In this document: positions 1 through 7,098 of the stretch, piece by piece
How positions within the stretch are numbered: position 1 is the first letter of the stretch
Layout: the number at the start of each line of letters is the position of its first letter
Source: Hyphomicrobiales bacterium
GTDB taxonomy: Bacteria; Pseudomonadota; Alphaproteobacteria; Rhizobiales; Xanthobacteraceae
Direction: 5' to 3'
Length of the DNA stretch: 8,887 nucleotides
NCBI GenBank assembly: GCA_026400425.1
Contig: JAPLPC010000226.1
Span: 1-8,887 of the forward strand
The notes under the pieces: model-generated
Database searches by the model: none
What the model saw: only the letters and a program-made list of their open reading frames with translations
Told to the model about the DNA's origin: nothing
Program-made: the position numbers and the translations under genes

Positions 1-1670
1 GCCTGGCCCGATGCGGTGATCGAGCGTGAGCCGCCGGTGCCATTTCCCATGCGCACCAGGTCGCTGTCGTTCTGCTGCAGCCGGATTGCGTCGAACGGCA
101 CGCCGAGACGCTCCGACAGTACCTGCGCGAACGGCGTCGCATGGCCTTGGCCGTAATCCAGCGTGCCGGTGGTGATGGTCACCGTGCCGTCGGGCTCGAA
201 CGTGACCTTGCCAAGTTCGGGCGAGGGCGGCGCGGTGACTTCGAGATAGGAGCCGACAGCGATGCCGCGCAGCTTGCCTTGCTTGCGCGCCTCGCGCTTG
301 CGCTTGGCAAAGCCGGCGTGATCCGAAATTTCCAGCGCCTTGTCGAACACGCCCTGGAAATCGCCGCTGTCAAAGGTGACGCCCGATGCGGCCTTGAATG
401 GCAGCTGCGATGGCTTGATGAAATTGCGCTTGCGCAGCGTCAGCCGGTCGATGCCCATTTCGTCCGCGGCGCGGTCGATCAGGCGCTCCATGAAATAGTT
501 CGCCTCGGGCCGGCCGGCGCCGCGATAGGCGCCCATCAGCGTGGTGTTGGTGACCACGCATTTCACATCGACGCCCAGCAAAGGCGTGCGATAGACGCTG
601 GGCAGGTTCTTGCCGGTATTGAGCGACAGCGGCGACGGCGACACGCCGGTGATATAGGCGCCGAGATTGCCATAGCCCGAGATGCGTACGGCGAGGAATT
701 TACCGTCCTTGTCGAGCGCCAGTTCGGCATGGATGTCCTGCGCGCGGCCGTGGCTGTCGGACAGGAAGCTCGACGAGCGCTCGTCCAGCCATTTCACCGG
801 CTTGCCCAGTTGCTTGGCCGCATGCAGCAGGCAGATATATTCGGGATAGCTGACATTCTTCATCCCGAACGAGCCGCCGACATTGCCGGTGAGAATGCGC
901 ACCTTCTCGGCGGGGACATTGAGTTGCCGCGCCAGCGTCGCGCGATTGCCGGCGACGCCCTGGGTCGGCACCTGCAGGATATAGCGCTCGCTCTTGTTGT
1001 CGAAACTTGCCAGCGCGCAGCGCGGCTCCATCGCAACAACGGCGACGCGGGTGTTCTCGATGTCGAGTTTGGTCACATGCGCCGCGGAGGCGAAGGCAGC
1101 ATCGATCGCGGCCGTGTCGCCAAAATGATAATCGAGCGCGACATTGTTGGGGATGTGGTCATAGAGCTGCGGTGCGCCGGGCTTGGCGGCGTCCGTGGCC
1201 GACGTCACCGCCGGCAACGGGTCGATGTCGAGTTCGACGGCTTCCGCCGCGTCGCGCGCCTGTGCCACCGTATCCGCCACCACGAAGGCCACGGGGTCGC
1301 CGACATAGCGCACGCGGTCGGTCATCAGCGCCTGGCGGTTGGTCTGCAGCAGCGGCGAGCCGTCACGGTTCTTCAGCGGCATGCCGACGGTGAAGGGGTG
1401 ATAATTGGCGTCGGCAAGATCGGCGCCGGTCCAGACGCCGCGCACCCCGGGCATCGCCTTGGCGGCGGCCGTGTCGATGTTGCGGATCACGCCATGGGCG
1501 TGCGGACTGCGGACGATCCAGGCATGCAACTGACCGGGCAAGTGAAGATCGTCGGTGTAACGGCCCTTGCCGCGCACCAGCGTGGCGTCCTCCTTGCGCC
1601 GGACCGGCTGGCCAACCCCGAATTTCTGCAGCGCCATGGCATTGTCGCGGGAACCGGTAAAATCCTGCAT
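1..1670 (-). CDS. Form II CoxL-like molybdopterin-binding large subunit (xanthine dehydrogenase family), 3' end outside window
   Basis: This is the Mo-cofactor catalytic subunit of a xanthine dehydrogenase/CO dehydrogenase-type hydroxylase, which normally works with an FAD subunit and a 2Fe-2S subunit in the cytoplasm. The frame is open from the ATG at 1670 to the left edge: I read 556 residues with no stop or shift. The family is about 770-800 residues, so roughly 220 C-terminal residues are missing. The N-terminus (QKFGVGQPVRRKEDATLVRG, then GRYTDD) is typical. A GGSFGMK motif lies at 265-271, AYRGAGR at 381-387 and GQGH at 507-510. AYRGAGR is the form II signature; true CO dehydrogenase (form I) has AYxCSFR, so the substrate is unknown and CO is doubtful. 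An alternative start at Met12 (1637) would match many relatives better; neither start has a good Shine-Dalgarno. It is divergent from ppx, and any small and medium subunits must lie to the left. Confidence 0.93.
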   Translation of the reverse strand, partial: MQDFTGSRDNAMALQKFGVGQPVRRKEDATLVRGKGRYTDDLHLPGQLHAWIVRSPHAHGVIRNIDTAAAKAMPGVRGVWTGADLADANYHPFTVGMPLKNRDGSPLLQTNRQALMTDRVRYVGDPVAFVVADTVAQARDAAEAVELDIDPLPAVTSATDAAKPGAPQLYDHIPNNVALDYHFGDTAAIDAAFASAAHVTKLDIENTRVAVVAMEPRCALASFDNKSERYILQVPTQGVAGNRATLARQLNVPAEKVRILTGNVGGSFGMKNVSYPEYICLLHAAKQLGKPVKWLDERSSSFLSDSHGRAQDIHAELALDKDGKFLAVRISGYGNLGAYITGVSPSPLSLNTGKNLPSVYRTPLLGVDVKCVVTNTTLMGAYRGAGRPEANYFMERLIDRAADEMGIDRLTLRKRNFIKPSQLPFKAASGVTFDSGDFQGVFDKALEISDHAGFAKRKREARKQGKLRGIAVGSYLEVTAPPSPELGKVTFEPDGTVTITTGTLDYGQGHATPFAQVLSERLGVPFDAIRLQQNDSDLVRMGNGTGGSRSITASGQ

Positions 1671-1720
1671 GGGCACGTCCAATCGACTGGCATGGGTCCG
1701 CGGGCTGGGCCCGGGACGAT

Positions 1721-1735
1721 GTCCTGCAATAGGAC
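1721..1735. repeat. Short perfect inverted repeat in the divergent CoxL/ppx spacer
   Basis: GTCCT-gcaat-AGGAC forms perfect 5-bp arms. It lies about 50 bp upstream of the CoxL-like start and about 130 bp upstream of the ppx start. It could be an operator for the divergent pair, but arms this short also arise by chance. Confidence 0.25.
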
Positions 1736-1785
1736 GCATTTGCGGGGCTCACAATGTCCGATTGGGCATGGCGCCGGTGCAGTGG

Positions 1786-1813
1786 TTGCGCCATTTCCGT
1801 GCCCTGCTAGAGT
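1786..1813 (+). promoter_or_regulatory. Possible promoter for the ppx-rlmE pair
   Basis: TTGCGC (1786-1791) and TAGAGT (1808-1813) are separated by 16 bp and resemble sigma70-type -35 and -10 boxes. They lie 55 bp upstream of the ppx ATG. The match is only partial, so this is a guess from spacing and position. Confidence 0.25.
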
Positions 1814-1867
1814 TTCCTTGAAAATGGTTTCCATGCCGGCCCCTGCGGCCGCGGAAAGACCTGTTAG

Positions 1868-2924
1868 ATGGATGACAACACGCGGCTCCGGACCGGTTTG
1901 GAGCCGACCGACGACGCGCATAATTTGGGCGATGCCTCCGTGCAGGGGGCCGTGCTGGCCGCGCGCGCGAGCCACGCGTTCAATCCGGCCGTCTATGCCG
2001 CGCTCGATCTCGGCACCAATAATTGCCGCCTGCTGGTCGCCGCGCCCGCCGGCGACAGCTTTCGCGTGATCGATTCGTTCTCCCGCATCATCCGTCTCGG
2101 CAAGGGGGTCTCGACCACCGGCCTGATCTCCGATGCGGCGATCAACCGGGCCGTCGCGGCATTGAGTATCTGCCGCGACAAGATCCGCGCCCGCGATGCC
2201 ACGCGGCTGCGCCTGATCGCCACCGAAGCCTGCCGGGCCGCCTCCAATTCCGACGCTTTCCTCAGCCGTGTGACGGAGGCGACGGGGATCGTGTTGGAGA
2301 TCATCGATCGCGAGACCGAAGCGGGCCTTGCCGTGATCGGCTGCTCGCCGCTGATCGATCCGAACGGCCGCGGTGCCATCCTGTTCGACATCGGCGGTGG
2401 CTCGTCCGAACTGGTTCGGATCGAACGCGACGCTGCGGATCCCGGCGGCCGGCCGTTGATCAATGCCTGGATGTCGATCCCGCTCGGCGTGGTCACGCTG
2501 GCGGAGAAGTTCGGCGGCAAGAATGTCAGCCGAAGTCGCCCAGCACGTTGCGCCGTTCGCGGCGGAGCATGGCACCGATCTCGACGGCATGCACCTGCTT
2601 GGCACCTCAGGCACGGTGACGACCCTGGCCGGCATCCATCAGGGCCTGCTGCGCTACGACCGCCGGCGCATCGATGGCATCTGGCTGGGCCATGACGACC
2701 TCGATGCCACCATCGCCAGGCTGATCGAGATGAGCTATGCCGAACGCGCCGCCAACCAGTGCATCGGTCCGGATCGCGCCGACCTGGTGCTGTGCGGCTG
2801 CGCCATCCTCGACGCCATCCGCGCGGTATTCCCGCTGCCGCGCCTGCGCGTCGCCGATCGCGGCCTGCGCGAGGGGATGCTGGTGGAAATGATGCGCGAG
2901 GACGGCGTGATCAAGGCGTCGTAA
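1868..2924 (+). pseudogene. ppx: Ppx/GppA family phosphatase (exopolyphosphatase / pppGpp phosphohydrolase), frameshifted by an apparent internal deletion
   Basis: The family hydrolyses polyphosphate or pppGpp using an actin-like ATPase fold. Starting at the ATG at 1868 (GGAAAG at 1853-1858 as ribosome site), the first frame gives phosphate-binding motif 1 (DLGTNNCR, residues 47-54), IATEACRAASN (117-127), DRETEAGLA and motif 2 (DIGGGSSE, 174-181). Homology runs to KFGGKNVS, residue 221 (codon at 2528-2530). It then resumes one base later in the next frame as AEVAQHVAPFAAEHG, followed by LLGTSGTVTTLAG and LRVADRGLREGMLVEMM, ending at TAA 2922-2924. As I recall relatives, about 8-9 residues (a TPETYxAMV-like stretch) sit between these halves. 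A deletion of 3n+2 bases, about 26, explains both the gap and the shift. As read, translation ends at TGA 2695 after 275 residues, 55 of them aberrant. Loss of the second half should abolish normal function. A sequencing or assembly error is possible. rlmE follows after 67 bp on the same strand. Confidence 0.88.
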
Positions 2925-2991
2925 CGCGGTTCGGCTTTTGCGGCGGGCCGTGCTAAGACGGCGGCCAAACCCGAAAGCAAGCAATTTAACG

Positions 2992-3610
2992 ATGGCAAAA
3001 GACACCACCGGACGCATGCGCGTCCAGGTCAAGAGCGCCGGCCGCATGAAGCTGTCGTCGAAGCTCTGGCTCGAGCGGCAGCTCAACGACCCCTATGTGC
3101 TGCAGGCCAAGAAAGACGGTCTGCGCTCGCGCGCCGCCTACAAGATCATCGAAATGGACGACAAGCACCGCTTCCTGAGGTCGGGCGTCTCCGTGGTCGA
3201 TCTCGGCGCTGCACCAGGCGGCTGGAGCCAGGTCGCGGCGCGCCGGGTCGGATCGTCGGACGGCCGCGGCCAGGTGATCGCCATCGACCTGCTGGAAATG
3301 CCGGAGATCGACGGCGTCACCTTTGCGCAGATGGACTTTCTGGAGGATGGCGCTCCGGCCAAGTTGAAAGAGATGATGGGCGGGCTTGCCGATGTGGTGA
3401 TGTCCGACATGGCGGCTAACACCACCGGCCATCGTAAGACCGACCAGCTGCGCATCGTCGGCCTGGTCGAGGACGCGGCGGCCTTTGCCTGCGAAGTGCT
3501 GAAACCCGGTGGTACCTTCATCGCCCAGCCGCAAAGACTCGTCGGAGCGTTACGTGTTGGCCATGGGTTTTCGTGGGACGCCGGGCGGTTCCGACGCGGC
3601 GGACGACTAA
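2992..3610 (+). pseudogene. rlmE: 23S rRNA (uridine-2552-2'-O)-methyltransferase RlmE/FtsJ, internal deletion with frameshift
   Basis: RlmE methylates U2552 of 23S rRNA in the 50S subunit using SAM. From the ATG at 2992 (the MAKDTTGRMRVQVKS start is typical) come the substrate-end segment with RSRAAYK, the SAM loop DLGAAPGGWSQ (70-80) and MSDMAANTTGHRKTD. By comparison with the E. coli K38-D124-K164-E199 tetrad, K51 and D139 are present. Frame 1 is homologous to KPGGTFIA (A178, codon 3523-3525). The conserved C-terminus then appears in another frame: SRKDSSERYVLAMGFRG (from 3527), ending TAA 3608-3610. The segment that should link them, beginning KVFQ.. and holding the catalytic lysine equivalent to K164, is absent, about 28-29 residues. 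The deletion is of size 3n+2, probably near 86 bases. As read, translation continues in frame 1 to TAG 3613-3615 with a nonsense tail of about 29 residues. The product should be inactive. The start has only a weak ribosome site. Confidence 0.9.
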
Positions 3611-5097
3611 CCTAGCCGCTGATCCCGCGAGTTTTCCGTGGTCTCGCTCACGGCCTTGGCGGCGGCATGTTCGGCGCCTTTTTGCTCGCCCTTGCGGCTG
3701 GCGATTTCCACGGCCTTGCGGCCGGAGATTTCGGCGCCTGCATCCGCTGGCATCTGCCAGAAGAACCATGCCGATGTTGCTGAAATCAGCGACACGATGA
3801 GGAATGCCGGTGCAAAGTCGCCGGCCGACAGTTCGGTCATGCCGCGCCAGACCATGGCGCTTTCCACGCTGAACGCACCGATGGCGACGCCGGCAGAGAT
3901 CGATAGCTGTTGCGCCACGGCGGTCAGGGTGGTCGCGCGGCTCAGCTTGGCCGGTTCGACCTCGGCAAATGCGACGGTGTTGATGGCCGTGAATTCGAGC
4001 GACCGGAAGAAGCCGCCGACCAGCAGGATCAGCAGAATCAATGTCAGCGGCGTCTGGATCGTGAACAGCGCGCACGCCGCCAAGAAGACCGAACTCACGA
4101 GCGCGTTCACGGTCATCACATTGCGGAAGCCGAAAGTGCGGATGATGCGGGTGGCCAGCGTTTTCATACCCATGGCGCCGACCGCCGAGCCGAACGTGAC
4201 CATGCCGGACTGAAACGGCGACAGCCCGAAACCGATTTGCATCATCAACGGCAGCAAGAACGGCAATGCGCCGATGCCGAGCCGAAACAGAAACCCGCCG
4301 ATGATTGCTGCGCGCAGGGTGGCATAGCGCATCAATGAGAAATCCAGCACCGGCGACGACGTGCGCTTGGCGTGAATGAGATACAGCGTCATCGAGACGG
4401 TGCCGATCACCAGCAACGCCACGACGATTTCCCACGGCAGCAGATTGAGGCCGGCGACCGAAAGCCCGAAGGCGATGCCTGCGAGGCCGACGCCTGCAAG
4501 CACGAGTCCGAGCAGATCGAAACGCTCGGGATTGTCCGACTTGATCGGATCGATATAGCGCTGCGCGAGATAGATGCCGAGAAAGCCGATCGGGATGTTG
4601 ATCAGAAAGATCCAGTGCCACGACGCGTAGGTCGTGATGAATCCACCGAGCGGCGGTCCGATCACCGGGCCGACCAAGGCAGGGATGGACATCCAGGCCA
4701 TCGCATTGACGAGCCCGGCTTTGTCGATCGATCGCACCAGAACCAGTCGTCCGACCGGCGTCATCATCGCCCCACCGAGGCCCTGGATGATACGTGCGAT
4801 AACGAAATGCGTCACCGTCTGCGACAGCGCGCAGCCGATCGAGCCCACCATGAAGACGCCGATCGCGACCGAAAATACGGTGCGGGCGCCGAACCGATCC
4901 GCCGTCCAGCCGGAGGCGGGAATGAACACCGCGAGCGACAACAGATAGGACGTGATCGCCAGTTTGAGGGTCAGTGGACTGGTGCCGATATCGGCCGCGA
5001 TGGCGGGCAGGGAGGTCGCGATCACCGTGGAATCCATGTTCTCCATGAACAGGGCAGCAGCGACGATCAGCGGGATCAAACGTTCCTTGGACATCAT
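3607..5097 (-). CDS. DHA2-type MFS multidrug efflux transporter (MdtD-like)
   Basis: This is a 496-residue inner-membrane proton-driven exporter of the 14-TM drug:H+ antiporter type; the substrate is unknown. Near the N-terminus ENMDSTVIATSLPAIA (19-34) matches the TM1 motif of the family. Motif A follows as GWTADRFGARTVF (63-75). The antiporter motif C lies around 137-152 (SIPALVGPVIGPPLGG), and YASWHWIFLINIPIG (157-171) is highly characteristic. Hydrophobic segments continue to about residue 450, after which a charged 45-residue tail (EISGRKAVE.., EQKGAEHAAAKAV..) faces the cytoplasm or is disordered. From memory, E. coli MdtD resembles it along most of its length. Two tandem ATGs open the gene (5095-5097 and 5092-5094), and no strong Shine-Dalgarno precedes them. 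Its stop (cta, 3607-3609) overlaps the stop of convergent rlmE. Nothing adjacent (no TetR/MarR regulator or HlyD-type partner) hints at control or substrate. Confidence 0.92.
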   Translation of the reverse strand: MMSKERLIPLIVAAALFMENMDSTVIATSLPAIAADIGTSPLTLKLAITSYLLSLAVFIPASGWTADRFGARTVFSVAIGVFMVGSIGCALSQTVTHFVIARIIQGLGGAMMTPVGRLVLVRSIDKAGLVNAMAWMSIPALVGPVIGPPLGGFITTYASWHWIFLINIPIGFLGIYLAQRYIDPIKSDNPERFDLLGLVLAGVGLAGIAFGLSVAGLNLLPWEIVVALLVIGTVSMTLYLIHAKRTSSPVLDFSLMRYATLRAAIIGGFLFRLGIGALPFLLPLMMQIGFGLSPFQSGMVTFGSAVGAMGMKTLATRIIRTFGFRNVMTVNALVSSVFLAACALFTIQTPLTLILLILLVGGFFRSLEFTAINTVAFAEVEPAKLSRATTLTAVAQQLSISAGVAIGAFSVESAMVWRGMTELSAGDFAPAFLIVSLISATSAWFFWQMPADAGAEISGRKAVEIASRKGEQKGAEHAAAKAVSETTENSRDQRLG

Positions 5098-5275
5098 GCG
5101 GCGGTCAATTCCGGTCCGGCTTGGCGAGAATCCTGGTCGTTCTCCAGCCTCATTCGACGGGGCTTAACATCCTGTCGCAGGGCGAACCAATGCTCTGTGA
5201 AACGAACTTGATGACGGTGTCGTGAAGTTCGCGCGCCGGAAACGCGGTGCAATACCGTCGTTCAAAAATCCCTGT

Positions 5276-5315
5276 GCATGGCTGCCAAACGCTTTGATTC
5301 CGCATGGCAGCATGC
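5276..5315. repeat. Imperfect long-arm inverted repeat upstream of guaB
   Basis: GCATGGCTGCC (5276-5286) and GGCAGCATGC (5306-5315) are complementary over 10 pairs with one bulged G, separated by 19 bp. The right arm falls between the putative -35 and -10 boxes of guaB, so a regulator bound here could block polymerase. No known operator consensus is recognised. Confidence 0.35.
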
Positions 5316-5321
5316 TATCGA
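5294..5321 (+). promoter_or_regulatory. guaB: Possible guaB promoter
   Basis: TTGATT (5294-5299) and TATCGA (5316-5321) are spaced by 16 bp, a plausible sigma70-like arrangement. Transcription would begin near 5328 and give a leader of about 100 nt that contains all the hairpins at 5341-5416. This is a pattern match only. Confidence 0.3.
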
Positions 5322-5340
5322 CCACCGCCAATCCTATGTT

Positions 5341-5416
5341 GAGGGTCCGAGTCGGCGACGGTGATGCACCGTGGCCCTCTTCGTGCATCCCCACGGTCAC
5401 GCGCGGCCCCGGCCGC
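5341..5416 (+). promoter_or_regulatory. guaB: Potentially structured guaB 5' leader with mutually exclusive hairpins
   Basis: Several inverted repeats overlap. In fold A, ACGGTG/CACCGT (5358-5363 with 5367-5372, ATG triloop) is enclosed by GAGGGtCC/GGCCCTC (5341-5348 with 5373-5379). Fold B pairs ACCGTGG with CCACGGT (5368-5374 with 5391-5397). Fold C pairs GGTGATGCAC with GTGCATCCCC (5360-5369 with 5383-5392, one mismatch). B and C both use bases needed by A and by each other, so only one can form at a time. A further hairpin, GCGGC-cccg-GCCGC (5403-5416), ends five bases before the guaB ribosome site. The arrangement is attenuator-like, but there is no U-tract and no match to a riboswitch class I know. 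The high GC content makes chance pairing easy. Confidence 0.35.
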
Positions 5417-5421
5417 TGAAC

Positions 5422-5425
5422 GGAG
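5422..5425 (+). promoter_or_regulatory. guaB: guaB ribosome binding site (GGAG)
   Basis: GGAG lies six bases before the ATG at 5432. It decides for that ATG and against the in-frame TTG two codons upstream at 5426, which would be too close. Confidence 0.8.
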
Positions 5426-5431
5426 TTGGCA

Positions 5432-6919
5432 ATGGCAGTCGTCCATCAAATTCGCGAAGCTTTCACCTTCGATGACGTTCTGCTGAAGCCCGGCTTGTCG
5501 GACATCCTTCCGTCGGACGCGGATATCCGCTCGCGCGCGACCCGGACGGTGGCGCTCAACATTCCCATCATGGCGTCGGCGATGGACACCGTGACCGAGG
5601 CCAACATGGCGATCGCGATGGCGCAGGCCGGTGGCCTCGGTGTCATCCATCGCAATTTCGATCCGGAGGGACAGGCGGCGCAGGTCCGCCAGGTCAAGAA
5701 GTACGAGAGCGGCATGGTGGTGAACCCGCTCACCATCGGCCCCGATGCAAAACTTTCCGAAGCGCTGGCGCTAATGAACGAGCACGGCTTCTCGGGCATC
5801 CCGGTGGTCACCGGCGCAAGCCCGAACGTGCCCGGCAAGCTGGTCGGCATCCTGACCAATCGCGACGTCCGCTTCGCCACCAATCCGGATCAGAAGATCT
5901 CCGAACTGATGACGCACGAAAATCTCGTGACCGTGCGTCAGGGCGTCAACCAGGACGAAGCCAAGCGCATGCTGCACAAGCATCGCATCGAGAAGCTGCT
6001 GGTGGTCGATGATCAGTATCGCTGCGTTGGCCTGATCACCGTCAAGGACATGGACAAGGCCGTCGCGCATCCGCTTGCCAGCAAGGACGCGCAGGGCCGA
6101 CTGCGTGTGGCGGCTGCGACAACCGTCGGCGATGGCGGGTTCGAGCGCACCGAGCGCCTGATCGATGCCGGTGTCGATATCATCGTGGTCGATACCGCGC
6201 ATGGCCATTCGACCCGCGTGCTCGAAGCGGTGAACCGCATCAAGCGCATCTCCAACACCGTGCAGGTCATTGCCGGCAATGTCGCCACCACCGAAGCGAC
6301 GCAGGCACTGATCGACGCCGGCGCGGATGCGGTCAAAGTCGGTATCGGTCCGGGTTCGATCTGCACCACCCGCATCGTCGCCGGTGTTGGCGTGCCGCAG
6401 CTCACCGCCATCATGGATGCGGTGGAAGCAGCCAAAAAGGCCGACATCCCCGTCATCGCGGACGGCGGTATCAAGTTCTCCGGCGACCTCGCCAAGGCGC
6501 TGGCGGCCGGTGCCGACATCGCCATGGTCGGCTCGCTGCTGGCCGGCACCGACGAAACCCCTGGCGAAGTATTCCTGTGGCAAGGCCGCTCCTACAAAGC
6601 GTATCGCGGCATGGGCTCGGTGGGCGCCATGGCCCGCGGCTCGGCCGACCGCTATTTCCAGCAAGACATCAAGGACACGCTGAAGCTGGTGCCGGAAGGC
6701 ATCGAGGGGCAGGTGGCTTACAAGGGCCCGGTGGGCAATGTGGTTCATCAGCTTGCCGGCGGTCTGCGCGCCGCCATGGGTTATGTCGGCGCCAGGAACC
6801 TGGCCGAGTTCTCCGAGAAGGCCGAATTCGTCCGCATCACCAGCGCCGGCCTGCGTGAGAGTCACGTGCATGACGTGACGATCACCCGCGAAAGCCCGAA
6901 TTATCCGGGCGGTCGATAA
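5432..6919 (+). CDS. guaB: Inosine-5'-monophosphate dehydrogenase
   Basis: GuaB oxidises IMP to XMP with NAD+, the first and rate-limiting step of guanine nucleotide synthesis, as a cytoplasmic tetramer or octamer. The 495-residue product is full length for the bacterial family. The N-terminus FTFDDVLLKPGLSDILPSD (11-29) is diagnostic. The TIM barrel is interrupted by a pair of CBS domains at about 98-215, which usually bind adenine and guanine nucleotides as an allosteric switch. VVDTAHGHS (252-260) belongs to the NAD site. The catalytic cysteine is C311 in GIGPGSICTTRI, ADGGIKFSGD (343-352) binds the IMP phosphate, and SADRYFQ (404-410) carries the flap Arg-Tyr pair (R407, Y408). No key residue is missing. 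The gene stands alone on its strand at the 5' side, with a potentially structured leader. The next gene begins 179 bp downstream, and no terminator is obvious between them. Confidence 0.99.
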   Translation: MAVVHQIREAFTFDDVLLKPGLSDILPSDADIRSRATRTVALNIPIMASAMDTVTEANMAIAMAQAGGLGVIHRNFDPEGQAAQVRQVKKYESGMVVNPLTIGPDAKLSEALALMNEHGFSGIPVVTGASPNVPGKLVGILTNRDVRFATNPDQKISELMTHENLVTVRQGVNQDEAKRMLHKHRIEKLLVVDDQYRCVGLITVKDMDKAVAHPLASKDAQGRLRVAAATTVGDGGFERTERLIDAGVDIIVVDTAHGHSTRVLEAVNRIKRISNTVQVIAGNVATTEATQALIDAGADAVKVGIGPGSICTTRIVAGVGVPQLTAIMDAVEAAKKADIPVIADGGIKFSGDLAKALAAGADIAMVGSLLAGTDETPGEVFLWQGRSYKAYRGMGSVGAMARGSADRYFQQDIKDTLKLVPEGIEGQVAYKGPVGNVVHQLAGGLRAAMGYVGARNLAEFSEKAEFVRITSAGLRESHVHDVTITRESPNYPGGR

Positions 6920-7088
6920 AGGAACTCGCGGGAACCGTTAGGTTTTCCGCCTAAATTGGGCCGCATGGCTGGGCCACAACGGGCGTGTATTCGCCTCAAA
7001 CGCGTGCAGTCCCTGAACTGCGCGTGATATGACCTGTCGCGGGACTGCCTTGAGCGGTACTGCTCGCAGCAGATTTGCCAAGCACATT

Positions 7089-7093
7089 GGAGA
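7089..7093 (+). promoter_or_regulatory. Ribosome binding site (GGAGA) of the uncharacterised gene at 7099
   Basis: GGAGA lies five bases upstream of the ATG at 7099. It supports that start over the TTG at 7075, which has no such site. Confidence 0.7.
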
Positions 7094-7098
7094 CTTTT

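Larger units (their letters stand above)
5098..5431. other. 334-bp spacer between the divergent MFS and guaB genes
   Basis: I see no convincing gene here. Two overlapping small open frames (5164-5400 minus, 5222-5419 plus) have no ribosome sites and no recognisable protein character. The right half is unusually rich in inverted repeats and holds a possible guaB promoter and leader, annotated separately. Both the MFS gene and guaB must be transcribed from this spacer. Confidence 0.7.

Noticed and set aside
141..2069. Long plus-strand open frame of 642 codons
   Set aside because: It is antisense to the CoxL-like gene and continues into ppx. The minus-strand translation carries clear family motifs throughout, whereas this one is Arg/Gly/His-rich with no family character, as expected of a shadow in GC-rich DNA.
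2519..2545. Programmed ribosomal frameshift in ppx
   Set aside because: There is no slippery heptamer, and conserved residues are missing as well as the frame being changed, which frameshifting cannot restore.
1487..2635. Long minus-strand open frame opposite ppx
   Set aside because: It spans two unrelated genes and the spacer between them, with low-complexity composition. The plus strand encodes Ppx/GppA motifs here.
4372..5211. Plus-strand open frame opposite the MFS gene
   Set aside because: It is an Asp/Arg/His/Gln-rich shadow of hydrophobic codons; the minus strand encodes an obvious transporter.
5222..5419. 65-codon plus-strand frame ending just before the guaB ribosome site, a possible leader peptide
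   Set aside because: It begins with GTG, lacks a Shine-Dalgarno, shows no run of regulatory codons and starts upstream of the putative guaB promoter.
5771..6871. Minus-strand open frame inside guaB
   Set aside because: It is entirely antisense to an intact, highly conserved guaB and has no recognisable content.
6938..6954. TTAGG/CCTAA hairpin after guaB as a terminator
   Set aside because: It has only five pairs, a weak A/T-containing stem and no following T-run.
7000..7025. ACGCG..CAGT / ACTGCGCGT inverted repeat upstream of the 208-residue gene
   Set aside because: The arms pair only with a two-base bulge and there is no associated promoter, so it was not supported enough to annotate.
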